Part shown: piece by piece, positions 8,663 to 18,208 of the stretch | How positions within the stretch are numbered: the first letter of the stretch is position 1 | Layout: each line of letters starts with the position of its first letter | Assembly (NCBI GenBank): GCA_017303715.1 | Contig: JAFLBZ010000009.1 | Coordinates: 1-64,000, forward strand | Reading direction: 5' to 3' | Source of the DNA: Rhodothermia bacterium | Lineage (GTDB): Bacteria > Bacteroidota > Rhodothermia > Rhodothermales > UBA2364 | Length of the DNA: 64,000 nucleotides | Notes under the pieces: generated by a model | Database searches by the model: none | What the model was told of the DNA's origin: nothing | Seen by the model: only the letters and a program-made list of their open reading frames with translations | Made by a program: the position numbers and the translations under genes

Positions 8663-9661
8663 ATGAAAAATCTCTTAAAGTTTTTATTACTCGCCTTTTT
8701 GGGTCTGACGGCCTGTTCTGGTCCCAAAACCCCAGAAACGTCCGCCCCGCTGTTTAAACCAGACCCAATAGTGGAACTTAAGTGCGACGGCATCCGAGTG
8801 GCACACCTGAATGTCGAGTTTTTGTTCGATGGGGTCGGGGATGAAGGCGGTGCAGATTTTGATTGGAAGGGCGATCCCGTAAAAGCAGCCGAACACCGGA
8901 AGCGGGTGGGGGATGTCCTTAAAAACCTAAATGCCGATGTCATCCACTTGGCCGAGGTGGAAAATGCCGAGGTTTTAGAAGCCCTGATCCAAGAATCTAT
9001 GCCCAATAAAGGCTATAAAGTGCATTTTGTACAAGGCGAGGACTCTTTCTTGGGGCAAGATGTGGCCGTCATAAGCCGAATCCCCATCACGGAATCCGGT
9101 AGATCCAACGACCGTGTGAAAGTGGGGGATACAGATCGGGTTTATGGCGTTTCCAAAAACCTCTATGTCCGTTTTAATATTGGCGACTTGCCGGTGTCGT
9201 TGGTCGGACTGCACTTCTTAGCACAGCCAGATAACATTGAACGGAAACCACAGCGTGAGGCACAAGCTGAGGTCATCCGCCGAGTTGCAGAACGTGAGGC
9301 TAAATTAGGACGCGCGGTTATCGTGACCGGAGACTTTAACGATTTTGATGATGTGGTTTTAGACCGGAATGGGAACCGACCCATTAGTAGCGTATTGCAA
9401 ACCATCAAGGCCGTTGGTAGAAGCACCACCGAGGACGACCTCCATAACATTATGGCTGATATTCCACAAGCCTTGCGTTTTACCTCGCTCTGGGATAAAA
9501 ACCAAGACAATATCGCGACACAAAATGAACTAAGCGCCATAGATCATATGTTGATTTCGCGATCGCTCTATGGCCGGCTTCGGAGCATTGGGTTTATTCA
9601 TTCATACAACCCGCTGGAAGTAACCGACCACTTCCCCGTTACCGCTTGTTTTGCCAAATAA
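8663..9661 (+). CDS. secreted endonuclease/exonuclease/phosphatase family lipoprotein
   Basis: 332 residues. A lipobox (FLGLTAC, Cys about residue 19) shows it is exported and lipidated. The catalytic domain has the EEP-fold signatures: VAHLNVEFLFDG, the metal-ligand Glu in VIHLAEVENAEVL, VIVTGDFNDFDD with the Asp-Asn pair, and the terminal DHFPVTACF with the catalytic His. The family contains nucleases, sphingomyelinases and other phosphodiesterases; the SAIDHMLISRSL pattern and the short loops look like secreted nuclease/phosphatase-type members. It has its own strand between two leftward groups and is followed by a likely terminator, so it is probably monocistronic. Confidence 0.84.
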   Translation: MKNLLKFLLLAFLGLTACSGPKTPETSAPLFKPDPIVELKCDGIRVAHLNVEFLFDGVGDEGGADFDWKGDPVKAAEHRKRVGDVLKNLNADVIHLAEVENAEVLEALIQESMPNKGYKVHFVQGEDSFLGQDVAVISRIPITESGRSNDRVKVGDTDRVYGVSKNLYVRFNIGDLPVSLVGLHFLAQPDNIERKPQREAQAEVIRRVAEREAKLGRAVIVTGDFNDFDDVVLDRNGNRPISSVLQTIKAVGRSTTEDDLHNIMADIPQALRFTSLWDKNQDNIATQNELSAIDHMLISRSLYGRLRSIGFIHSYNPLEVTDHFPVTACFAK

Positions 9662-9684
9662 ATACGTCATTGGATGTGCTATCG

Positions 9685-9727
9685 ATCCGCTAACATACCA
9701 TATATAACTTGTTGGCGGATTTCCTTT
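9685..9727 (+). terminator. hairpin terminator after the EEP lipoprotein gene
   Basis: An 11-bp stem, ATCCGCTAACA paired with TGTTGGCGGAT (one G.T), closes a 14-nt loop and is followed by TTCCTTTTGTT. It lies 23 bp after the stop codon at 9661 and would end rightward transcription. Confidence 0.55.
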
Positions 9728-9851
9728 TGTTGCGTTGTTTAGCGGTAAACAAGGGTCGCCCGTCTTTGAAAAAACGTGGTTTTTCCCGTGAAAATACCCA
9801 TGTGGTGACACGTAAGGATCGCAATGTTTGTATGTAAAGCACCATAAAGCC

Positions 9852-10586
9852 TCATTGCCCGATGGCGGTGTACAACTCTTGCAAATACATTTCGCTGACA
9901 GGGAGCCATGTGTCTCCAATAAGTACCCGCTGGTTCCGAATAGCGGCAATTTGCCGGATGGCAACAATATAGGATTTATGAATCCGACAGAATAGGCTGC
10001 TGGAGAGCTTTTCTTGTAAAGACTTAAGGGTCATGCGGGTGATGAGAGGGCGTTGCTGCGAGGATAGATGGAAACGCAAATAGTCTTTTTCGCTTTCTAC
10101 GTAAAGCAGTTCTTCCAATCGGATGGGTACAAGGGCATAGTCTGCATTGACCCAGATGACGTCGCTTGGCGGTTGGGCAGTGGTCGTTTTATTTGAAGGC
10201 GGTGTTGGGGATGGACTTTCCGAGGGATTAAGCATGTCTAATGCCTTCTGGCAGGCTTGAAGGAAACGCTCGAAGGGCACGGGCTTCAACAAGTAGTCCA
10301 CTACATTCAGTTCATAACCTTCTAACGCATAATGGCTATAAGCCGTCACAAAGATGACTTTTTGTTGTGGTCGTAAATTGCGTAGAAACTGAACCCCTGT
10401 GATGCCGGGAAGTTGTATATCTAAGAAAATCAAGTCTATAGGTGCTTTGTTCAGCCATTGTAACGCATCTGGCACCGTTCGGCAACAGGCCACCAATTCC
10501 AAAAAAGGAACTTGCCGGATATTGTCCTCCAGCAAGTCTAAGGCCAAGGGTTCATCATCTACTGCAAGGCAACGGAGGCTGGGCAT
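9852..10586 (-). CDS. LytTR family response regulator
   Basis: 244 residues. The receiver domain (1-120) has the acidic pair in LAVDDEPLALD, the phospho-acceptor Asp56 in LIFLDIQLPGITG, the conserved Thr in VIFVTAYS and the Lys in LLKPVPFERF. A short proline/threonine linker precedes a C-terminal LytTR DNA-binding domain (about 140-244; YALVPIRLEELLYVESEKDYLRFH, then FCRIHKSYIVAIRQI). It is the last gene of a leftward operon with the LytS-type kinase and a cation ATPase (11 bp from the ATPase), so the kinase at 13160-14341 is its likely partner. LytTR regulators usually bind direct repeats upstream of targets; the target here is not identifiable. Confidence 0.9.
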   Translation of the reverse strand: MPSLRCLAVDDEPLALDLLEDNIRQVPFLELVACCRTVPDALQWLNKAPIDLIFLDIQLPGITGVQFLRNLRPQQKVIFVTAYSHYALEGYELNVVDYLLKPVPFERFLQACQKALDMLNPSESPSPTPPSNKTTTAQPPSDVIWVNADYALVPIRLEELLYVESEKDYLRFHLSSQQRPLITRMTLKSLQEKLSSSLFCRIHKSYIVAIRQIAAIRNQRVLIGDTWLPVSEMYLQELYTAIGQ

Positions 10587-10597
10587 AAGATTTTGTT

Positions 10598-13147
10598 TTA
10601 GAATGAATTAGCCAAAATTTGTGAGGAGTGTTTGTCCTTGTTTCTTTGGTGGTGTTTCCAGCTTTCTATCCATAACACTCCAAAACTTGCTGCCAAAAAC
10701 GACCCCAAGAGTTGCATTCCCGTTAGGGTGGAAAAATCGAACAAATCCCGAACAATCGGAACGAACAAAGCCATAGAAAGCACGAAAAGGGACAATAATA
10801 AAATAAGCGGTATCAAGTAGTTTTGGTACTTGAGGGTGTTAAGGATGCTGTAATAAAACGACCTGTTTACCAAGGTCAGTAGGAAGTTGCTAAAAATGAG
10901 CGTAGTGAAAACGGTGGTACGGACGGTGTTTTCGGGTTCGCCGCTGGTCATCCAGAAATAGCCTACGGCAAGACAGGCGATAGAAATAGCAAGACCTTGT
11001 AAGATGCTAATGGCCAATTCGGGAAGCGAGAAGAACGAGGTGGTCATCTTTCGAGGTGGCTTTTTCATCGAATTGGCTTCGATCGGTTCGTTTTCAAAAA
11101 TAATAGAGCAGGTTGGCCCCATGATCAGTTCTAAGAAAATGACGTGAAGAGGCGAGAATAAATCGGTAAAACGCCAGAAGAGCATGAGCGGGACGGTAAC
11201 GATCATTAAAATGGGGATGTGGATGGAGATGATGTACCGAATGGCTTTTTTGAGGTTTTCGTAGATGCGTCTTCCGAGGGCAATGGCTTCGGGCATTCGG
11301 CCCAAATCATCGTCCGTTAAGATTAAAGAGGCAACCGATTTTGCGGTTTCGGATCCTCTTTTACCCATTGCAATACCGATGTGGGCGGCTTTTAGGGCTG
11401 GACCATCATTTACACCATCACCCGTCATGGCCACCACTTCTTGGTTGGCTTTCAATGCCTCGATCACCTTCAGTTTGGCTTCAGGGAACATTCTTGCGTA
11501 GAGGTGAACCGAAGGAACCTTTTCTCGGAGTTGCTCTGGCGACATTTCCATTACTTCTTGCCCTGTGAGGTAGGTATCAATATCGCGCATCTTAATCTGA
11601 TGACCAATGGCGCGTGCCGTTTCTACAAAGTCCCCTGTTATCATTTTTACTTGAATTCCGGCTTGGTAAAAATCTTGAAGGGTCTGGCTGATGTTGGACT
11701 TGGGTGGATCATAAAAAGCGACCATTCCTAAAAAACGGAACCGCAAATCGGTTTGATTTTCGGGAAGATGAGCGATGTCGTGATCCGAAGTACCAACTCC
11801 CAGAATACGATAACCTTTTTCAGCTAGACGATGCGCCAAGTTCAGGATATGGGAACATTGGTTGGACTGAACATCAGAAACCTTTAAAATGGCTTCAATA
11901 GCGCCTTTACACGCAATAATGGGTGGCCCATTTTGAGAAGTAAAAACGTGGGTCATGAATGGTGGCGTGCCTCCTAAAGGGTATTCAGCGGTAAGGGAAT
12001 AGGAAGGCCGCAGGTCGTGGTGGCTTGTATTTGCGTAGGCGGCATGGAGTGCCTGCTCCATCGGATCAAAAGGATAAGGCTCGGAAGCCCACATTGCAAC
12101 TTCCAATACAGGACTCGCAGTAAGGGCTGTGGTCGTGAGATCGTATAAGTGGTCTTTTTCTGCATCGTATAGCGCGACCAACTTCATCTCGTTTTCCGTA
12201 AGCGTTCCGGTTTTGTCTGTACAAATAACGGTTGCAGCACCTAAGGTCTCTACGGTCATCGGGGACTTGGCAATGATGTTCTTCTTGTAAAGGCGATATG
12301 CACCTAAAGCCATAAACGTGCTAAAAGCGACGGGAATCTCTTCCGGTAAAACCGACATCGCCAATGTGAGACCATGCAACAAGGCGGGTAGTAGTTCGCC
12401 AGATTGCCAATAGTTGAACCCCCAAACGAAGAAGAACGCGACTGCTCCAAAACCCACCATCCGATGTACAAAGGTACGAATTTGACGTTGAAGCGGCGTA
12501 GAAGTACTTTGGACTTCGCGCAAGGCGTCTCCTATCTTTCCCAACTCCGTTTTTTTGCCCACCGTCGTCACTTGGGCAACACAAGAACCACCCTCAACCA
12601 ATGTGCCGCCGTAAACGAGGTTCGGAAGCGGTGAAACCCCCTTAGAAACCGACAAAGATTCGCCTGTAAGCATACTTTCATTCACAGAAAAGTCGTGAGA
12701 TTCCAGAATTTGTGCATCGGCTGGGATGAGATCGCCGTCTTCTAAAACAATTACATCGCCTACCACTACCTCTTCCGCCGAGACCGATTCTCTTACCCCA
12801 TCTCGGATCACTTTTGCGGGCGGATTGGCCAATTTACGTAACGTGGAAACTGCATTGCGGCTCCGGTTCTCCTGAAAAATAGAAATGCCTGAAACCAAAG
12901 CCAAAGCCACCATCATGATAATCCCCTCTTCTACTTCACCCAATAAAAAGTAGATGATCGCAGCACCGATGAGAATCATAAACATGGGTTCGGAGGCCAC
13001 TTCCTTTAAAACTTGCACCAAAGTATTCTTCTCTTCTTCTACCAAAATATTGGGGCCAAACTCGGCACGAGAAGTCGCTACCTTGTGTTTTGTAAGTCCT
13101 TGAAATTGATAGGCTTGTTTAGTTTCTTTAGCTTCAAGTGACGACAT
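10598..13147 (-). CDS. P2-type cation-transporting ATPase
   Basis: 849-residue P-type pump. It shows an N-terminal cation-ATPase domain, the actuator TGES at 161-164, the M4 motif PEEIP at about 269 (PEGLP in Ca2+ pumps), the phosphorylated Asp311 in DKTGTLTENEM, and the hinge MTGDGVNDGPALK. M6 carries LELIMGPTCSIIFENEP, typical of a bacterial P2 subgroup whose ion (often assumed to be Ca2+) is mostly untested. There is no N-terminal metal-binding domain or CPC motif, so it is not a heavy-metal pump. It is inserted between the kinase and regulator of a two-component system with gaps of only 12 and 11 bp, so all three should be one transcript. Confidence 0.9.
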   Translation of the reverse strand: MSSLEAKETKQAYQFQGLTKHKVATSRAEFGPNILVEEEKNTLVQVLKEVASEPMFMILIGAAIIYFLLGEVEEGIIMMVALALVSGISIFQENRSRNAVSTLRKLANPPAKVIRDGVRESVSAEEVVVGDVIVLEDGDLIPADAQILESHDFSVNESMLTGESLSVSKGVSPLPNLVYGGTLVEGGSCVAQVTTVGKKTELGKIGDALREVQSTSTPLQRQIRTFVHRMVGFGAVAFFFVWGFNYWQSGELLPALLHGLTLAMSVLPEEIPVAFSTFMALGAYRLYKKNIIAKSPMTVETLGAATVICTDKTGTLTENEMKLVALYDAEKDHLYDLTTTALTASPVLEVAMWASEPYPFDPMEQALHAAYANTSHHDLRPSYSLTAEYPLGGTPPFMTHVFTSQNGPPIIACKGAIEAILKVSDVQSNQCSHILNLAHRLAEKGYRILGVGTSDHDIAHLPENQTDLRFRFLGMVAFYDPPKSNISQTLQDFYQAGIQVKMITGDFVETARAIGHQIKMRDIDTYLTGQEVMEMSPEQLREKVPSVHLYARMFPEAKLKVIEALKANQEVVAMTGDGVNDGPALKAAHIGIAMGKRGSETAKSVASLILTDDDLGRMPEAIALGRRIYENLKKAIRYIISIHIPILMIVTVPLMLFWRFTDLFSPLHVIFLELIMGPTCSIIFENEPIEANSMKKPPRKMTTSFFSLPELAISILQGLAISIACLAVGYFWMTSGEPENTVRTTVFTTLIFSNFLLTLVNRSFYYSILNTLKYQNYLIPLILLLSLFVLSMALFVPIVRDLFDFSTLTGMQLLGSFLAASFGVLWIESWKHHQRNKDKHSSQILANSF

Positions 13148-13159
13148 GTTTTCTGTGTT

Positions 13160-14341
13160 TTAAACTAAAGAAGGAGCGGTTTGTGGGGAGCTTGAAAATA
13201 CCCGTATGGGATGATGAAGGTTGACCTTTAGAACCACCCGGAATTGCCCTGCTGTTTGTGTAATTTCCAAGGTATGAGCGTTGGGGTAAAGCAAGTCTAA
13301 CCTCCTCCGAATATTGGCCAATCCAATGCCAGAAGCAGGGTCTTTAGGGCTATTGCCCGTCTCGGCGGTGGTGTTTTTTACTTCAAACTGCAACAAGCCA
13401 TTTTGTAGGCTGAGTGATATATATATAGATGGATTCGCAACATTAGACCCATGTTTGAAGGCGTTTTCCACAAATGGTATTAAGAGGAGCGGTTCAATGG
13501 TGGCTTGCTCAACCACATCGGAGAGTTCTACCGTGAGATGGAGAATCTCTCCGAACCGCATCTTTTGTAAATCTAAGTAGCTTTTTAGGTACGTAATTTC
13601 TCGTTCCAACGGGACGCGGTCTTCGGGTACTTCGTAGAGCGTATAACGAATCAAGTTAGAAAGGGTCATAAGTGCCGATTCCAACTTGTCCGACTTTTTG
13701 CGGGCCAGCGAGACCATGCCGTTTAGCACATTAAACAAAAAGTGTGGACTTACTTGCGAGCGCAAAAAGGCCAGTTCTGCGGCCAAGCGTTCTTTTTCGC
13801 GTTCTTCGGTTTCTTGTTTAGAACGTTGCCATTCTCGGATGAAATACTGCGTTAAGCCTACAAAGACCACCAATACCAATTGCGTGATTGTAGAAAAATA
13901 GCGATAGGAGGCCGAGTAGTTTGTGGGGCGATGGTTGTGTTTTGTATTGGGTGTGGGCGGGGGCTGTTCAAACGGGGAGCCGAACGTGCCTGTGATCCAA
14001 TCCCGAAAATACATGTAACTCTCTGTAATCACCCAAATGGCCAAAACCGAAGACAAAATGTACCATAGGGTTTTGTGCTGGGATAAAAGTCGTGGAATGA
14101 GAATCCAAAGGTTGCCATAATAAAGAGACATCATAAAAAGTACTTGACTCAATTGGATGCTCCAGAAAATAATAGGATCGCGTAGGCGGATGGGAAGGCC
14201 GAAAATGATGGGCATCAGCATGATGAGTGTCCAAACAAGGATATGAATGGAAAGCCTTAGAGACCAATGGCGGTTTCGGAGTGTTTCGGATAAGGGCATG
14301 AGGAATATGAGTAAGGCTGGCAAAGGGCGAAGAAGAACCAT
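13160..14341 (-). CDS. LytS/YehU-type sensor histidine kinase
   Basis: 393 residues. Four hydrophobic segments in the first 165 residues (about 33-50, 58-75, 93-110 and 150-167) form the membrane sensor, followed by a short coiled coil (QETEEREKERLAAELAFLRSQ). The His_kinase domain (PF06580 type) has the phospho-acceptor His200 in VSPHFLFNVLNG, an N box in PFVENAFKHG and a G box in SGIGLANIRRRLDLLYP. No extracellular domain is large enough to suggest a ligand; the signal may be within the membrane. It is the first gene of the kinase-ATPase-regulator operon. The upstream 220 bp up to ppdK must hold divergent promoters. Confidence 0.9.
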   Translation of the reverse strand: MVLLRPLPALLIFLMPLSETLRNRHWSLRLSIHILVWTLIMLMPIIFGLPIRLRDPIIFWSIQLSQVLFMMSLYYGNLWILIPRLLSQHKTLWYILSSVLAIWVITESYMYFRDWITGTFGSPFEQPPPTPNTKHNHRPTNYSASYRYFSTITQLVLVVFVGLTQYFIREWQRSKQETEEREKERLAAELAFLRSQVSPHFLFNVLNGMVSLARKKSDKLESALMTLSNLIRYTLYEVPEDRVPLEREITYLKSYLDLQKMRFGEILHLTVELSDVVEQATIEPLLLIPFVENAFKHGSNVANPSIYISLSLQNGLLQFEVKNTTAETGNSPKDPASGIGLANIRRRLDLLYPNAHTLEITQTAGQFRVVLKVNLHHPIRVFSSSPQTAPSLV

Positions 14342-14564
14342 AGTAAACTTTATAAACCAATAAGTTACACCGTGCGACGGAGAAGATCAAGTTGAGGCCA
14401 GAAGTTCTGTCTATACGCAATTTTCCTACAACCATCGGCTTTATTTCCCTACACATCTAACCAATAAATCCATGAAAAGGTTTTTCTGGGTATGGGTTAA
14501 TCTTACGCAAGTTTTTTGCCGTTCCTAAGCGGTATTTCTTTTTTCAATTTAATTATGTATTCAA

Positions 14565-17297
14565 ATGGACATCTCTGGTAAATATGTGTATCTCTTCGGG
14601 CCAGAAGGAACCGAGGGTCGCGCTGATATGAAAAACCTCTTGGGTGGAAAAGGAGCCAATATGGCCGAAATGTGCTTACTGGGCATCCCCGTTCCGGCGG
14701 GCTTTACCGTAACCACCGAAGCTTGTACACAATACACCAAGTATGGCCGTGAAACGGTTCAAAACTTGATCGCAGAAGAGGTTAAAAGTGGTGTTGCTTA
14801 TGTGGAAAAAATTATGGGAAAAAAATTCGGGGACGCTACAGACCCCTTATTGCTATCCGTCCGTTCGGGAGCGCGTGCCTCTATGCCGGGTATGATGGAC
14901 ACCATCTTGAACCTAGGTCTAAACGATAAAGCGGTACTGGGTCTGATCGAAAAGTCGGGAGATGCACGGTTTGCTTGGGACTCCTACCGCCGCTTTGTAC
15001 AAATGTATGGCGATGTGGTGATGGGCCTTAAGCCGGAACGTAAAGAAGACGAAGACCCTTTTGAAAAGATCATTGAATTTGTTAAGCATGAACGTGGGGT
15101 CAAGTTGGATACCGACCTTACGGCGGATGATTTAAAAGAATTGGTTCGTCGGTTCAAAGCCCTCATTTTGGCTCGTTTAGGAAAAGACTTCCCCGACGAT
15201 CCTTGGGAACAACTCTGGGGGGCTATTATGGCCGTTTTCCAAAGTTGGAACAACGATCGGGCACAGGTTTATCGCGCACTCAATGATATTCCAGAAAGTT
15301 GGGGAACGGCGGTAAACGTACAGGCGATGGTCTATGGAAACCACTCAAGCAATAGTGCAACGGGTGTGGCCTTTACACGAGATGCCGCAACCGGTGAAGA
15401 CATTTTTAATGGCGAATTCCTCTTTAATGCACAAGGTGAAGATGTGGTGGCTGGGATCCGTACACCACAACAAGTGACCTTGGTGGGATCGCAACGGTGG
15501 GCAGAATTGGCCTGCATCAGCGAGGAAAACCGAAAGGAAAATTATCCCTCCTTAGAAGAGGTGATGCCAGAGGTGTTCGCACAACTCATCCATGCCGAAA
15601 CCACGCTCGAAAACCACTTTAAGGACATGCAAGACGTAGAGTTTACCATCGAGGATGGCAAACTCTGGATGCTCCAAACCCGTAACGGAAAACGTACTGG
15701 CGCTGCAATGGTCAAGATTGCCATGGATATGCTGCGTCAAGGCATGATAAACGAGGAAGCCGCCATTCTGCGGGTAGATCCACACCGCTTAGACGAATTG
15801 TTGCATCCCGTTTTTGATGGAAAAGCCATTAAGAATGCGAAAATTATTGCACGCGGTCTTCCTGCATCGCCCGGTGCTTCTACAGGACAGATTGTTTTCT
15901 TCGCAGATGAGGCCGAGCAATGGGCAAAACGTGGCAAAGACGTGATCTTGGTGCGCGTGGAAACCAGCCCAGAAGACCTACGTGGAATGCACGCAGCCAA
16001 GGGGATTCTTACGGCAAGAGGTGGGATGACCTCCCATGCAGCGGTAGTGGCACGAGGAATGGGTAAATGTTGCGTCTCTGGTGCGGGTGCTATTCACGTA
16101 GATTATAAGTCTCGCGAGATGACCGTAGATGGTGTAACCTATCGAGAAGGGACATGGATTTCACTCAATGGCTCTACTGGCGAGGTTTATGAAGGGCGGG
16201 TAGATACCCGTGAGGCCGAATTGAGCGGCGATTTTGGCGAATTGATGAACCTTGCCCAAAAATATGCCCGACTCGGCGTCAGAACCAATGCTGATACGCC
16301 AGACGAAGCCCGACAAGCAGTTAGCTTTGGCGCTACGGGGATCGGGTTATGCCGTACCGAACATATGTTCTTTGAGGGAGACCGGATTCTCTCGGTTCGT
16401 GAAATGATCCTTGCCGATGATGAGGCAGGCCGCCGCAAAGCGTTAGACAAGCTGCTACCCATCCAACGGAGTGATTTTGAAGGGCTGTTTGAGGTGATGC
16501 ACGACCTCCCAGTCACTATCCGCTTGCTCGATCCACCCCTCCACGAATTTTTGCCTCATGAAGACGCAAGCCAACATGTCATGGCAAAGCAAATGCACGT
16601 CTCCATAAATAAGATTCGGGAACGCATCGAGGAACTTAAGGAACAAAATCCCATGCTGGGGCATCGCGGTTGCCGCTTAGGGATTACCTATCCTGAAATT
16701 ACGGAAATGCAAACACGCGCCATCCTTGAAGCAGCGCTCAATGTTCATGCTAAAGGCATCAATGTATTGCCGGAAATCATGGTTCCATTGGTTGTGACCG
16801 TCCGCGAATTTGCCGAGCAAGAAAAGGTTATCCGCAAGGTGGCTGCACAAGTCTTTGCCGAACGTGGCGTTGAAATTCCGTACCAAGTGGGAACCATGAT
16901 CGAGACGCCACGCGCCGCTTTGATGGCCGATAGCATTGCACGGAAAGCAGAGTTCTTCTCTTTTGGGACAAATGACCTTACACAGATGACTTTTGGGTTC
17001 TCGCGGGATGATGCCAATAAGTTCTTGCCCATTTATCTGCAAAAAGGATTGGTAGATCTCGATCCATTTAAATCTATAGATGAAAAAGGAATCGGTCAAT
17101 TGATAAATATGGCCGTTGAGAAAGGGCGCTCGGTAAATGCGCACCTACATCTGGGGGTTTGTGGGGAACATGGCGGCGATCCCACCTCGGTAGGCTTCGC
17201 GTGTCGAGCTGGCTTAGATTATGTAAGTTGTTCGCCATTCCGCGTTCCGATTGCGCGAATCGCAGCCGCTCAAGCCACCATCCGAGGTCGGCAATAA
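14565..17297 (+). CDS. ppdK: pyruvate, phosphate dikinase
   Basis: Interconverts pyruvate + ATP + Pi and PEP + AMP + PPi, giving a reversible link between glycolysis and gluconeogenesis. At 910 residues it is of normal size. Visible are the nucleotide-binding start (LLGGKGANMAEM), the swivelling phosphohistidine domain with the catalytic His at about 491 in GGMTSHAAVVARGMGK, and the C-terminal PEP/pyruvate domain with IGLCRTEHMFF, ETPRAALMAD, SFGTNDLTQM and the proton-donor Cys in LGVCGEHGGDP. It stands alone, preceded by a 220-bp divergent region and followed by a terminator. The malic enzyme at 27 kb could supply its pyruvate. Confidence 0.97.
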   Translation: MDISGKYVYLFGPEGTEGRADMKNLLGGKGANMAEMCLLGIPVPAGFTVTTEACTQYTKYGRETVQNLIAEEVKSGVAYVEKIMGKKFGDATDPLLLSVRSGARASMPGMMDTILNLGLNDKAVLGLIEKSGDARFAWDSYRRFVQMYGDVVMGLKPERKEDEDPFEKIIEFVKHERGVKLDTDLTADDLKELVRRFKALILARLGKDFPDDPWEQLWGAIMAVFQSWNNDRAQVYRALNDIPESWGTAVNVQAMVYGNHSSNSATGVAFTRDAATGEDIFNGEFLFNAQGEDVVAGIRTPQQVTLVGSQRWAELACISEENRKENYPSLEEVMPEVFAQLIHAETTLENHFKDMQDVEFTIEDGKLWMLQTRNGKRTGAAMVKIAMDMLRQGMINEEAAILRVDPHRLDELLHPVFDGKAIKNAKIIARGLPASPGASTGQIVFFADEAEQWAKRGKDVILVRVETSPEDLRGMHAAKGILTARGGMTSHAAVVARGMGKCCVSGAGAIHVDYKSREMTVDGVTYREGTWISLNGSTGEVYEGRVDTREAELSGDFGELMNLAQKYARLGVRTNADTPDEARQAVSFGATGIGLCRTEHMFFEGDRILSVREMILADDEAGRRKALDKLLPIQRSDFEGLFEVMHDLPVTIRLLDPPLHEFLPHEDASQHVMAKQMHVSINKIRERIEELKEQNPMLGHRGCRLGITYPEITEMQTRAILEAALNVHAKGINVLPEIMVPLVVTVREFAEQEKVIRKVAAQVFAERGVEIPYQVGTMIETPRAALMADSIARKAEFFSFGTNDLTQMTFGFSRDDANKFLPIYLQKGLVDLDPFKSIDEKGIGQLINMAVEKGRSVNAHLHLGVCGEHGGDPTSVGFACRAGLDYVSCSPFRVPIARIAAAQATIRGRQ

Positions 17298-17318
17298 GAG
17301 GATTACGTTAGCATGACC

Positions 17319-17357
17319 AATGCCTCAATCTTGAACGGGTTGAGGCATTTTGTGTTT
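17319..17357 (+). terminator. rho-independent terminator after ppdK
   Basis: Perfect 10-bp stem AATGCCTCAA/TTGAGGCATT around an 11-nt loop, followed by TTGTGTTTTT. It starts 22 bp after the ppdK stop. The rest of the gap to 17591 contains nothing that I recognise. Confidence 0.75.
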
Positions 17358-17591
17358 TTAAAAACGTTTTAGATGCGGAAAATGAGTGCTTTTGATGCGT
17401 ATTTGATTTGTATGGCTTCCTTCCATGGAAATATATGTAGTCCAAAATCCTACGCCATGCCCGATCTGCCTTACAAAAAGCACCGAAGTTCAATCACGAC
17501 TCCAAAACCGGAAATTGCGTATCCTTAGCCCAGATGCAAAGGCTGTTAAAACCAACTTGCACAATCTAGTTCATTAAACCCCCTTAAAGCT

Positions 17592-18158
17592 ATGAAACGC
17601 ATTTTATGGATCCTTCCGCTTTTTTTCTTGCTTTCAATAAATACGATGGCACAAGGTTATAAAATTAATCGAAGTGCTGTAGGCATGAAAGGAACATCCA
17701 CCCTGCACGATTGGGCTGCAAACGTGACAAGAGTTCGTGGAAATGGTGATGTCAAAGTGGAGAATGGAGAGTTAAAGGCAGTGAACAGCCTCTCTGTGAC
17801 GATGGATGTTGCTTCCATCAAAAGTACCAAAGGACAGATGATGGATAAAAACATCCTTTCCACGTTCGAGGCTTCAAAATACGCCACCATAGCCTTCCAA
17901 CTCAGCTCAACCAAAATCACCAAACAAGGAAACGGTTATCAAGTAGCTGCAAAAGGCAACCTAACCATGCACGGTGTTACCAAGCCCGTTGACCTTACCG
18001 TAACCGCTATCGTCAATTCCGATGGCAGTGTGCAATTTAAAGGCTCTAAAAAACTCAAGATGTCCGAGTTTAAAATGACTGCTCCCGTCCTCTTTATGGG
18101 AACGCTCAAAACATCAGATGATGTCACGGTTAATCTTGATGTGACGATGGGTAAATAA
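17592..18158 (+). CDS. YceI family periplasmic protein
   Basis: 188 residues with a signal peptide (MKRILWILPLFFLLSINTMAQ). The mature part is a YceI lipocalin-like barrel: YKINRSAVGMKGTSTLHDWAANVT is the first strand pair, followed by VTMDVASIKST, the ILSTFEASKYATIAFQLSS stretch and the LTMHGVTKPVDLTV strand with a conserved Gly-Val-Thr. YceI proteins bind long polyisoprenoid or amphipathic ligands in the periplasm; the natural ligand in this lineage is unknown. It lies 50 bp before a porin-like gene and is repeated in form by a divergent YceI-like gene two genes downstream. The three form a likely transport-related set. Confidence 0.88.
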   Translation: MKRILWILPLFFLLSINTMAQGYKINRSAVGMKGTSTLHDWAANVTRVRGNGDVKVENGELKAVNSLSVTMDVASIKSTKGQMMDKNILSTFEASKYATIAFQLSSTKITKQGNGYQVAAKGNLTMHGVTKPVDLTVTAIVNSDGSVQFKGSKKLKMSEFKMTAPVLFMGTLKTSDDVTVNLDVTMGK

Positions 18159-18208
18159 AACCCAATTACTTACCTCTGAAAATCCCTGTTTAACTTACTG
18201 TTACCATC

